From Shewanella sp. HN-41 (GTDB taxonomy: Bacteria; Pseudomonadota; Gammaproteobacteria; Enterobacterales; Shewanellaceae), in NCBI RefSeq assembly GCF_000217915.1, contig NZ_AFOZ01000028.1:36456-100455 (forward strand): 64,000 nucleotides of DNA. Reading direction: 5' to 3'. Shown piece after piece: positions 57,601 through 64,000 of this stretch. The notes under the pieces were generated by a model. It was not told where the DNA came from, did no database searches, and saw only the letters and a list, made by a program, of their open reading frames with translations. The position numbers and the translations under genes are program-made. Within the stretch, counting starts at the first letter, position 1; each line of letters begins with the position of its first letter.

Positions 57601-58058
57601 TCGAGGGGATCATCCGCGGGTTGAAAGAGGTTTAAACTGAAGACCATGGCCTTAAGCTGCAGCGCTATGTAGGGCATGATGCCAAATAGCGCGATCAAAG
57701 TGACCAAGGCCGCTAGGGTTTGCGATTTACCGTAACGGGCGGCGATAAAGTCAGCAACAGAGGTGATATTTTGTGCCTTTGACACTAATACCATCTTGCG
57801 CAACATGCCAAAACCTAAGGTAAAGATCAGAATGGGGCCAATAAAAATCGGCAAGAAAGACCACAAATCCTTAGCCGACTGCCCCACTGTGCCTAAAAAG
57901 CTCCAGGATGAGCAATAAACGGCAAGGCTTAGGCCGTAAATTCCCACTTGCAGTTTCTTGGTTACGCCACTGAACCAACGTTCAGCCCCCCAAGCGAGTA
58001 GGAATAAAAGTGATACATAACAAACAGCAATAACGGAAACAACTAAGGTTAAATTCAT
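54618..58058 (-). CDS. crbS: Sodium/solute symporter-fused hybrid sensor kinase (CrbS-like)
   Basis: This 1146-residue inner-membrane kinase has an N-terminal SSS/SLC5-type domain of about 13 helices (to residue ~500) and a linker with a PAS domain (about 630-740). The HisKA segment [19 protein letters not shown] supplies the phosphorylated His, the ATPase has [10 protein letters not shown] and [11 protein letters not shown], and a C-terminal receiver has DNEEAI and LADFHLDDG. Length and order match CrbS of Vibrio cholerae, which with the regulator CrbR controls acs. It is divergent from acs (about 175 bases), which supports this. CrbR is not in the window. Confidence 0.85.
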   Translation of the reverse strand: MNLTLVVSVIAVCYVSLLFLLAWGAERWFSGVTKKLQVGIYGLSLAVYCSSWSFLGTVGQSAKDLWSFLPIFIGPILIFTLGFGMLRKMVLVSKAQNITSVADFIAARYGKSQTLAALVTLIALFGIMPYIALQLKAMVFSLNLFQPADDPLDGVTVPLLITALLAIFAILFGTRKLDATEHNPGMMLAIAFESLVKLAAFLLVGIVISFGVFDGFGDIWQQASAKSLINYPNPRIEALMPELLVGMAAFLCMPRQFHVMVVECADESVLAKGRWLFPLYLALFGLFVGPLALAGQIILGDTVAADTYVINLPLTLEQPLLAVIALLGTLSAATGMVIVAVVTISVMVSNEWLVPVMLRTGYIREKNFSQFSQLLLNARRLAIVIILGLGYGSYLALADSDSLSHLGMLSFGAFAQLAPALVGGLYWKHGNRAGVFLGLGVGFSLWFYIMLQGMTDSHSAAALVSNDFDLLDAITPNVRDALTALLANIVCYVLGSIWFRAGVAERIQASAFVSPGKLRNSANKKNGPISQQDLLILASRFVSPSRAYESFSHFSSDAVKSDSWHKAAPPELISHTERLLAGVLGASSAALVMDSVLQGRDLALDEVFSLVDEASSKIMLSQDMLRGAIEHAYEGMSVIDSDLNLVAWNYKYVELYQYPEGFLQQGMPISEVIRFNAARGYCGQGDIELQVDKRVQHMRNGTPHTSERHRKDGKVIKIQGNPMPDGGFVMTFTDITQYRQQERALLEANETLESRVNERTYELAMLNSELLEAKALEEMANASKSRFLAAVGHDLMQPLNAARLFTASLSQYPNLDREARTTLSHVNSSLKTAGELLTDLLDISKLDSGMVEVNRRDFAISELLNGLAVEFEAMAGDNHIRFKMLPCSATVNSDPSLLRRVLQNFLTNAYRYARGGRVLFGCRHRGSEIEIQVLDTGCGIDEREIQEIFKEFKRLNNPKSNSVSGLGLGLAIADRISKVLEHSIHVSSQLGRGSVFSIRVPRGETVRQPQVKALPSLLQPLSGIKVLCIDNEEAILAGLESLLSRWQCEVICAKDLADARIKLGLKGVAPDIVLADFHLDDGQNGVDAMDGIRALYGQDLPGILITANTRKELIEDVQRRGYHYMAKMIKPAALRALISSLVKSAR

Positions 58059-58155
58059 ATTTTGCTCTTTTTTCCGTTATTGTGCGATAAAAAATGGCTG
58101 AAATCTAGCCAGAATTTAAACTGCAACAGTCTAAATATAAAGGAAATTTTAAAAC

Positions 58156-58169
58156 TAGACCAAGGTCTA
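58156..58169. promoter_or_regulatory. Palindrome in the crbS-acs promoter region
   Basis: TAGACC-AA-GGTCTA is a symmetric 14-base site about 64 bases upstream of the acs ATG. Position and symmetry fit a LuxR-type response-regulator site, with CrbR as the obvious candidate. Confidence 0.45.
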
Positions 58170-58232
58170 ATGGAGTTGTCTCCCCCTTGCATACCATACT
58201 CAGACCACGCAATTTTTCAAAAGGGAAGCCCT

Positions 58233-60185
58233 ATGAGCTCGCAGTCTCTCTACAAAGTCTCCGGCAATATCGCTGCCAATGCACTTGTAAACAACGAACA
58301 ATATAAAAAAATGTACCAAGAGTCGATTGTCAATCCAGAGGGTTTCTGGAGGGAACAGGGCAAACGCATCGATTGGATAAAGCCTTACACTAAAATCAAA
58401 AAAACCTCATTCGACGATCACAACCTTTCCATCAACTGGTTTTACGATGGCACGCTCAACGCATCCGCTAACTGTCTCGATCGCCATCTGGGTGAGCACA
58501 GTGACCGTGTCGCCATCATTTGGGAAGGCGATAATGCCAGCGAGCAACGTAAAATTACCTACGGCGAGCTACATACTCAAGTATGCAAATTTGCTAACGC
58601 CCTGCGCAGTCAAGGTGTTCGCCGTGGTGATATAGTAACTATTTATATGCCAATGGTCCCTGAGGCCGCCGTGGCAATGTTGGCCTGTGCCCGTATCGGT
58701 GCGGTTCACTCTGTGGTCTTTGGCGGTTTTTCTCCAGACTCTATCGCTTCGCGCGTGATCGATGGTAAGTCGAAGGTAGTCATCACCTCCGATGAAGGGA
58801 TGCGCGGTGGCCGTGCTATTCCACTTAAACGCAATATCGATGATGCACTTAAACACCCCGATGTGACTAGCGTTGAGAAAGTGATTGTACTAAAACGTAC
58901 TGGCGGCAAAATTGACTGGGTTGAAGGCCGTGATGTCTGGTGGCATTCTTTAGTTGAAACCGCATCGGAGCATTGCACCGCAGAGGAAATGGGCGCAGAA
59001 GATCCGCTGTTCTTACTATACACCTCTGGTTCAACGGGTAATCCAAAGGGTGTACTGCATACTACCGGCGGTTATATGGTGTATGCCTCTATGACCCATG
59101 AATATGTGTTTGATTACAGGCCCGGCGAAGTGTATTGGTGCACTGCCGACGTGGGTTGGATCACAGGTCATTCCTATATGGTCTACGGCCCACTCGCCAA
59201 TGGCGCCACAGTGCTTATCCATGAGGGCGTACCCAATCATCCAAGCCCTGCTCGTCTAGGCGAGATGATTGACCGCCATAAAGTTAACATTCTTTATACC
59301 GCCCCCACCCTTATCCGCGCATTAATGGCGGAGGGCAAACAGCACTTCGACAAGTTTGATGGCAGTAGTTTACGCATCATGGGATCGGTCGGTGAGCCCA
59401 TCAACCCTGAAGCTTGGCGTTGGTATCATGAAGTCATTGGCCATGATCATTGCCCTATCGTCGATACTTGGTGGCAAACAGAAACTGGCGGTATTTTAAT
59501 TACCCCACTGCCCGGCGCGACCGATACTAAACCCGGCTCGGCGACCCGCCCCTTCTTTGGCGTGCAACCCGCTCTCGTGGACAATATGGGGAATATTTTA
59601 GAGGGCGCGACCGAGGGCAACTTAGTATTACTCGACTCTTGGCCGGGCCAAATGCGCACTGTTTATGGTGACCATGACAGATTCGTGCTGACCTACTTTA
59701 AAACCTTCCGCGGTATGTATTTCACCGGTGACGGTGCCCGCAGGGATGAAGACGGTTACTACTGGATTACTGGCCGTGTGGATGATGTGATTAACGTCTC
59801 CGGCCACAGATTGGGTACCGCAGAGGTTGAAAGTGCACTCGTTTCACACGAGTTAGTTGCAGAGGCCGCCGTTGTGGGCTATCCCCATGATATTAAAGGT
59901 CAAGGTATTTATGCCTATGTGACGTTAACCCGTGGCACCGAAGAGAGTGAAGAGCTTCGTCAGGAGCTGCGTCAATGGGTTCGTAAAGAAATTGGCGCAC
60001 TGGCGACGCCGGATCTCATTCAATGGGCAAGCGGTTTACCTAAGACACGTTCAGGCAAAATTATGCGCCGCTTCCTGCGTAAAATTGCTGCAAACGAGGT
60101 GACCAATTTAGGGGATGCATCCACTTTAGCCGATCCAGCGGTTATCGAAACCTTGATTGAAACCCGTTTAAATCGTACCGAGTAA
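58233..60185 (+). CDS. acs: Acetyl-coenzyme A synthetase
   Basis: This 650-residue cytoplasmic enzyme makes acetyl-CoA from acetate, ATP and CoA via acetyl-AMP. Motifs in order are [19 protein letters not shown] (P-loop, about residue 260), [40 protein letters not shown] in segments, and the acetylatable catalytic Lys in [11 protein letters not shown] near residue 607. The ATG at 58233 has AAGGGAAG upstream and gives the usual Acs length; earlier in-frame codons are leader. Probably controlled by CrbS/CrbR. Confidence 0.97.
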   Translation: MSSQSLYKVSGNIAANALVNNEQYKKMYQESIVNPEGFWREQGKRIDWIKPYTKIKKTSFDDHNLSINWFYDGTLNASANCLDRHLGEHSDRVAIIWEGDNASEQRKITYGELHTQVCKFANALRSQGVRRGDIVTIYMPMVPEAAVAMLACARIGAVHSVVFGGFSPDSIASRVIDGKSKVVITSDEGMRGGRAIPLKRNIDDALKHPDVTSVEKVIVLKRTGGKIDWVEGRDVWWHSLVETASEHCTAEEMGAEDPLFLLYTSGSTGNPKGVLHTTGGYMVYASMTHEYVFDYRPGEVYWCTADVGWITGHSYMVYGPLANGATVLIHEGVPNHPSPARLGEMIDRHKVNILYTAPTLIRALMAEGKQHFDKFDGSSLRIMGSVGEPINPEAWRWYHEVIGHDHCPIVDTWWQTETGGILITPLPGATDTKPGSATRPFFGVQPALVDNMGNILEGATEGNLVLLDSWPGQMRTVYGDHDRFVLTYFKTFRGMYFTGDGARRDEDGYYWITGRVDDVINVSGHRLGTAEVESALVSHELVAEAAVVGYPHDIKGQGIYAYVTLTRGTEESEELRQELRQWVRKEIGALATPDLIQWASGLPKTRSGKIMRRFLRKIAANEVTNLGDASTLADPAVIETLIETRLNRTE

Positions 60186-60305
60186 CCAAGCAAACTCTGC
60201 GCTTAATCGTTCACCATTTTTGATTAAGCGCAGCCTATTTCCATGGGTAACCTTGAGTTAATCCAACCCTGTTGAGAAAGTGCTGATTGCCCCTTTCTCT
60301 CGCTT

Positions 60306-60333
60306 GCCCCTCCAACCAAGGGGCATTTTTTTT
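60306..60333 (+). terminator. Intrinsic terminator after acs
   Basis: GCCCCT and AGGGGC pair around a 7-base loop, followed by a run of eight T. It lies about 120 bases after the acs stop. Confidence 0.85.
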
Positions 60334-60389
60334 ACCTTATATGCTAAGCTTGGCAACTCACTCATCTTCAACATAGATTTTTCGCCAGC

Positions 60390-62162
60390 GTGTCCATCAA
60401 ACCCAGCATGTCAGTCACACTGAGAGACTATCAACAACAAGCGGTCGATGCTGCCCTTAAGCATTTTAGGCAAAGCACTGATTCTGCCGTATTAGTATTG
60501 CCTACAGGTGCGGGTAAGAGCATAGTGATCGCCGAACTTGCACGCATTGCTAAAGGGCGAGTGCTAGTGCTCACCCATGTGAAGGAACTCGTCGCACAAA
60601 ACGCTCAGAAAGTTGGCTTGCTCACTACCGAGGCCAGCATCTATGCCGCAGGGCTCAATCAAAAAGCCAGCGATGGCAAAACCGTGGTCGCCAGTATTCA
60701 ATCGGCGGCGAGGGCGTTATCTCAATTTGATGGGGCTTTTTCCCTAGTGATTATCGATGAATGCCACAGGGTCAGTTTAGAAAAAACCAGTCAGTACCAA
60801 CAACTGCTCACACATTTACGCCAACAAAATCCACAGCTGCGCTTGTTAGGCCTAACGGCAACCCCCTATCGTCTTGGCACAGGTTGGATTTATAAGCAGC
60901 ATTACCACGGCAAGGTCGGTTCCCCTGAACTGGGTGTATTTGAACAGTGTATTTTTGAATTGCCGCTAAGACCGTTGATAAAACAAGGTTACTTAACACC
61001 ACCAACATTATTTGATGGTCTGAGTGCCCAGTATGACTTCAGCCGCATTAAGCCCAATGAAAATGGTGAATATCCCGAAACTCAAGTCAATGACTTGCTT
61101 GACCATGCAGGGCGAGCGACAACGGCTATCGTGCAACAACTGATAGAACTGAGTCATCATCGTAGGGGCATTATTATCTTTGCAGCCACGGTGCGCCATG
61201 CCGAAGAAATCTTCGCCCTGCTTTGCAAGGAACATAGCCAACAGAGCGCCATAGTGACGGCGCAAACCCCAGATAGTGAGCGTGATCGTTTAATCGAACG
61301 CTTTAAGACGCAAACGCTTAAATTTCTGGTCAATGTAGCCGTATTGACGACAGGCTTCGATGCTCCCCATGTTGATCTCATCGCCATATTACGCCCTACG
61401 GCCTCAGTGGGCTTGTTTCAACAGATGATTGGCCGAGGACTCAGAATAAGCGAAGGGAAAAAAGACTGTTTAGTCATTGATTATGCGGCAAATGGCTATG
61501 ATTTATATTTCCCCGAGGTCGGCCAAGTTAAGCCAAATAGCAAGTCGGTCCCTGTCCAAGTTCACTGCCCTGAATGTCATTTTGCCAATATTTTCTGGGG
61601 ACTGACGGATAATGAGGGTGACATTATCGAACACTATGGTCGCCGCTGTCAGGGTATAGTCGAGGTCCAAGGTCAAAAGCGGCAGTGTGATTTTCGATTT
61701 CGCGCTAAATCTTGCCCTGATTGCGGTGGGGAGAATGATATCGCTGCGCGTATTTGTCAGCATTGTCAGTCCACATTAATCGATCCAGATAAACGCCTTA
61801 AGCAAGTGTTGAATAAGCAGCATCATCACCTATTTCGCTGCCAAGATATGCTGCTCATTGACGATGATGGCAATCTCAAGATCCAGTACCTTGATATCGA
61901 TGGTAATAGCTTTATTCGTCGCTTTAAGCTGCAAACGCCAGCCCAGTGGCGGGCACTGTATGCGCTGTTTATTTTTCCCCATAGCCGTACACCGGGATTA
62001 AAACCGAAAAAGTACACTAAGGTGACCGAATTAATCCGCGATGCGGATACATTCCGCCTGCCCGATCTTTTGCTGTTAAAGAAGCATAAAAAAGGCTGGG
62101 ATTTAGTCGAAAGCTATTTTGATTATCAAGGCCGCTATCAAACTGAAAATAAACTGAGCTGA
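60390..62162 (+). CDS. radD: RadD/YejH-like DNA repair helicase
   Basis: This 590-residue superfamily 2 helicase has Walker A LVLPTGAGKSIV (about residue 40), motif II IIDECHRV, motif III GLTATPYRL, and motifs V/VI VAVLTTGFDAPHVD and QMIGRGLRISEGK. The C-terminus has paired cysteines (CPECH, CPDCGG, CQHC) forming zinc knuckles, as in RadD. Length is near the E. coli protein (586). RadD aids recombinational repair. The start is a GTG at 60390 or the ATG at 60408; neither has a strong ribosome site. Confidence 0.88.
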   Translation: MSIKPSMSVTLRDYQQQAVDAALKHFRQSTDSAVLVLPTGAGKSIVIAELARIAKGRVLVLTHVKELVAQNAQKVGLLTTEASIYAAGLNQKASDGKTVVASIQSAARALSQFDGAFSLVIIDECHRVSLEKTSQYQQLLTHLRQQNPQLRLLGLTATPYRLGTGWIYKQHYHGKVGSPELGVFEQCIFELPLRPLIKQGYLTPPTLFDGLSAQYDFSRIKPNENGEYPETQVNDLLDHAGRATTAIVQQLIELSHHRRGIIIFAATVRHAEEIFALLCKEHSQQSAIVTAQTPDSERDRLIERFKTQTLKFLVNVAVLTTGFDAPHVDLIAILRPTASVGLFQQMIGRGLRISEGKKDCLVIDYAANGYDLYFPEVGQVKPNSKSVPVQVHCPECHFANIFWGLTDNEGDIIEHYGRRCQGIVEVQGQKRQCDFRFRAKSCPDCGGENDIAARICQHCQSTLIDPDKRLKQVLNKQHHHLFRCQDMLLIDDDGNLKIQYLDIDGNSFIRRFKLQTPAQWRALYALFIFPHSRTPGLKPKKYTKVTELIRDADTFRLPDLLLLKKHKKGWDLVESYFDYQGRYQTENKLS

Positions 62163-62222
62163 CATTATCAATTCCCCTATGCCTATGGTATAAAACGCAT
62201 AAAGTAATCCTAAGGAGCTATT

Positions 62223-62483
62223 ATGTTCGTTGTTATCTTTGGCCGTCCCGGCTGTCCTTATTGCGTGCGAGCGGTACAACTGTCTGAGCAACTCGTTGAA
62301 AAACGTGATGACTTCAAATTTAGATATGTCGATATCCACGCCGAAGGCATTTCTAAAGCGGATCTTGAAAAAACAGTGGGTAAGCCAGTGGAAACCGTTC
62401 CACAGATTTTCGTTGATGAAAAGCACGTGGGCGGCTGTACAGACTTCGAACAATATGTTCGAGATAACAATCTGTTAGGCTAA
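62223..62483 (+). CDS. grxA: Glutaredoxin 1 (GrxA family)
   Basis: This 86-residue cytoplasmic dithiol glutaredoxin has the active site GCPYCVRAVQL (CPYC at residues ~11-14) and the glutathione-binding TVPQIFVDEKHVGGCTDF, which are GrxA features. It reduces ribonucleotide reductase and mixed disulfides using glutathione. The start has AAGGAG 6-7 bases upstream. It lies 60 bases after radD and is possibly separately expressed. Confidence 0.95.
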   Translation: MFVVIFGRPGCPYCVRAVQLSEQLVEKRDDFKFRYVDIHAEGISKADLEKTVGKPVETVPQIFVDEKHVGGCTDFEQYVRDNNLLG

Positions 62484-62512
62484 GTAACATCAATAAGCCT
62501 ATCCCATAAATT

Positions 62513-62540
62513 GAAGGAGACCTAGGTCTCCTTCTTGTTT
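62513..62540. terminator. Hairpin between grxA and porin gene
   Basis: GAAGGAGACC-TA-GGTCTCCTTC is a perfect 22-base palindrome (62513-62534) followed by TTGTTT, between two convergent genes. Confidence 0.7.
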
Positions 62541-62555
62541 AGCGAAATAATAAAC

Positions 62556-63719
62556 TTACAGCACATATTTGGCAGAGAACATAATGCGGCTTAGATCACC
62601 GTCATCACCATTCTCTTTGCTATTTTTCGCATAAATATATTCGACCCCGAAAGTCAGCGGCTTACTTGGAGAATACAATAGGTTGATATAGCCAGAATAA
62701 GCATCCTTATTCACCCCAGTCCCCGTTAATGTCACATCATTGTCCGCCTGCATCCCCGATAGTGTCACACTCGTGCGCCACTGTTCATTCCACCAGTGAC
62801 GGTAAGAGACAAAGCCACCAAAGGTACGAATGGATTCTATATCGCCATCGGCATCCAGCACGCCCGCATTGATATAATTAAGTGCCATATAACGACCTAA
62901 TCCCTCACCATAAGTCGCAGTAAAACGAATATCATCTTTGCCAACCGGAATAATACCCGCCACACTCGCACCATATCCCAGTGCCGAACTGTCGATTTCA
63001 GTTGCACCGATTTTAGTCTCTAAATCCAGCTGGCGAGCAATGCCCGCAAAGGAGAAAGAAGCGCCACCTTCAGTTTTAAGGTTATAACGAGCAACCACAT
63101 CTGGGATCACACCATTACCACTGGTGATACGCGCCCCGCCCTGATACGGTGTTATTGTGGTTTCAGGGTTTTCAATCGCGACTTGGAAATTACCTTGGGT
63201 ATAACGCAATAAAGATTGGCGCACAAAGGGAGTACCATCGGCGGCACCAACAAAATCGAGGTTTTCAGGCAAAGCAGCAGGATTTTGGAATGTGGACCAC
63301 GTTTGACCGACGGTCCAATTATCATAGGAAACAAAAGCATGGCGAATACGGGGCGAGTAACTATTGGAGACGCGCTCATTACCATCGGTGTGCGTCATAA
63401 AATCCAACTCGATAAAACCAGAGAGTTTATGGCCATCTAAATCCGTCGCAGCTTTAAAGTTGAAACGGGTTTCACGGGCTTGAAAGTCAACGACTTGATT
63501 GCCATTACCCTCTTTACCGTAAATAGTACCTGGCACATAAAACTGGCGGGATAAATCGCCAGAATCCGGCGCACCATTGCCATAATCACTAAACATGATG
63601 TCCGCTTTAATATAGCCACCAAATTCAATATCGGTATCTTTTAACGAAGCTGCATTGGCCGAGCTTGCAAGTGCCAATAAAGTTGCAGTGTAGAGCAAGT
63701 TAAGTTTTACTTGTTTCAT
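62556..63719 (-). CDS. DcaP-like outer membrane porin
   Basis: This 387-residue protein has a signal peptide (LLYTATLLALASSANAA) and a mature body of repeated amphipathic beta-strands (GGYIKADIMFSDYG, NFKAATDLDGHKLSGFIELDF, FGVEYIYAKNSKENG). It ends with FSAKYVL, close to the aromatic C-terminus of barrels. This matches the DcaP-type trimeric porins of Acinetobacter and Shewanella, which take up negatively charged solutes such as dicarboxylates; the substrate is not known here. It is single-gene and convergent with grxA. Confidence 0.85.
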   Translation of the reverse strand: MKQVKLNLLYTATLLALASSANAASLKDTDIEFGGYIKADIMFSDYGNGAPDSGDLSRQFYVPGTIYGKEGNGNQVVDFQARETRFNFKAATDLDGHKLSGFIELDFMTHTDGNERVSNSYSPRIRHAFVSYDNWTVGQTWSTFQNPAALPENLDFVGAADGTPFVRQSLLRYTQGNFQVAIENPETTITPYQGGARITSGNGVIPDVVARYNLKTEGGASFSFAGIARQLDLETKIGATEIDSSALGYGASVAGIIPVGKDDIRFTATYGEGLGRYMALNYINAGVLDADGDIESIRTFGGFVSYRHWWNEQWRTSVTLSGMQADNDVTLTGTGVNKDAYSGYINLLYSPSKPLTFGVEYIYAKNSKENGDDGDLSRIMFSAKYVL

Positions 63720-63890
63720 TTTCTATCTCCCCAGTTGTTATTATTTGTCCGCAGCCAATATGGACAATTTAACAAAGGAGTAACATTGGCAATAAGTCTA
63801 TGAGACAAAAGTAGAAAATGCCGTGAAACAAATTAGCAATGCTTAGTGAATGTATAGCGAAAGGGAATTTTTACTTGGGGATATAAAGAG

Positions 63891-63966
63891 TGGTGGGTCG
63901 TGAAGGATTCGAACCTTCGACCAATTGGTTAAAAGCCAACTGCTCTACCGACTGAGCTAACGACCC
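63891..63966 (-). tRNA. tRNA-Lys (anticodon UUU)
   Basis: The minus strand reads GGGTCGTTAGCTCAG at the 5' end, an anticodon loop CTTTTAA (anticodon TTT), GGTTCGAATCC in the T arm and an encoded CCA at the 3' end. The acceptor arm GGGTCG pairs with CGACCC and the length is 76 bases. Confidence 0.97.
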
Positions 63967-64000
63967 ATCTATTTGGTACTGCAATGTTTAAACTCTTACT

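Overview
The window is a stretch of gammaproteobacterial chromosome that looks like Shewanella, close to the S. oneidensis / S. putrefaciens / S. baltica group. The evidence is the gene set and order: an ECF sigma-ChrR pair, hmgA-hppD with a divergent LysR gene, ggt, an M3 peptidase, htpX, bioBFCD divergent from bioA, and a CrbS-like kinase divergent from acs. Base composition is moderate, and many genes are signalling genes. This assignment is inferred from remembered gene families, not from a database search. No phage, IS transposase, CRISPR array, rRNA or origin was found.

Layout. 1-10 kb: the tail of an unidentified gene, a DUF2750 protein, a Cys-rich protein whose start codon sits in a hairpin, cheV, a methyltransferase, a Lon N-domain protein, the sigma/ChrR pair, two small Shewanella-type proteins, an ACC-deaminase-like PLP enzyme, a YccF protein, and an overlapping hydrolase / M14 peptidase pair. 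10-21 kb: signalling and lipid genes, namely an orphan ECF sigma factor, a small membrane protein with an in-frame stop, a two-TM GGDEF-like/EAL protein (frameshifted), an OlsF-like ornithine-lipid synthase (frameshifted), NRDE, DinB and AhpD-like proteins, a TetR regulator with palindromic operators, a chemoreceptor, and a frameshifted periplasmic binding protein. 21-34 kb: metabolism, with an acyl-CoA ligase, an EVE protein, the LysR-hmgA-hppD tyrosine-catabolism locus (hppD frameshifted), a MASE1-GGDEF cyclase, a LysE exporter, a GNAT protein and gamma-glutamyltransferase. 34-37.4 kb: the accessory part, with two minus-strand genes separated by attC-like hairpins (apparent integron cassettes without an integrase in view) flanked by two families of short dispersed repeats. 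37.4-47 kb: peptidases (M20, M3, HtpX, PepE), OpgG and a DUF3187 protein. 47-53 kb: the biotin locus, with bioA frameshifted. 53-64 kb: a sCache chemoreceptor, the CrbS-like kinase and acs, RadD, glutaredoxin GrxA, a DcaP-like porin and tRNA-Lys(UUU).

Five genes (the EAL protein, olsF-like, binding protein, hppD, bioA) are each broken by exactly one base, and in every case the change lies in or at a homopolymer. Restoring one base gives a full-length conserved protein in all five. Sequencing or assembly error is therefore the simplest explanation, although the EAL gene also carries an in-phase canonical -1 slippery heptamer. If the breaks were real, the strain could not make biotin by the usual route or convert 4-hydroxyphenylpyruvate to homogentisate.

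The most interesting unexplained items are the integron-cassette-like array at 34.8-36.8 kb, the hairpin covering a start codon near 755-796, the tandem repeats just upstream of bioF, the matched periplasmic sensor domains of the chemoreceptor and the EAL protein, and the palindromes in the tetR and acs promoter regions.
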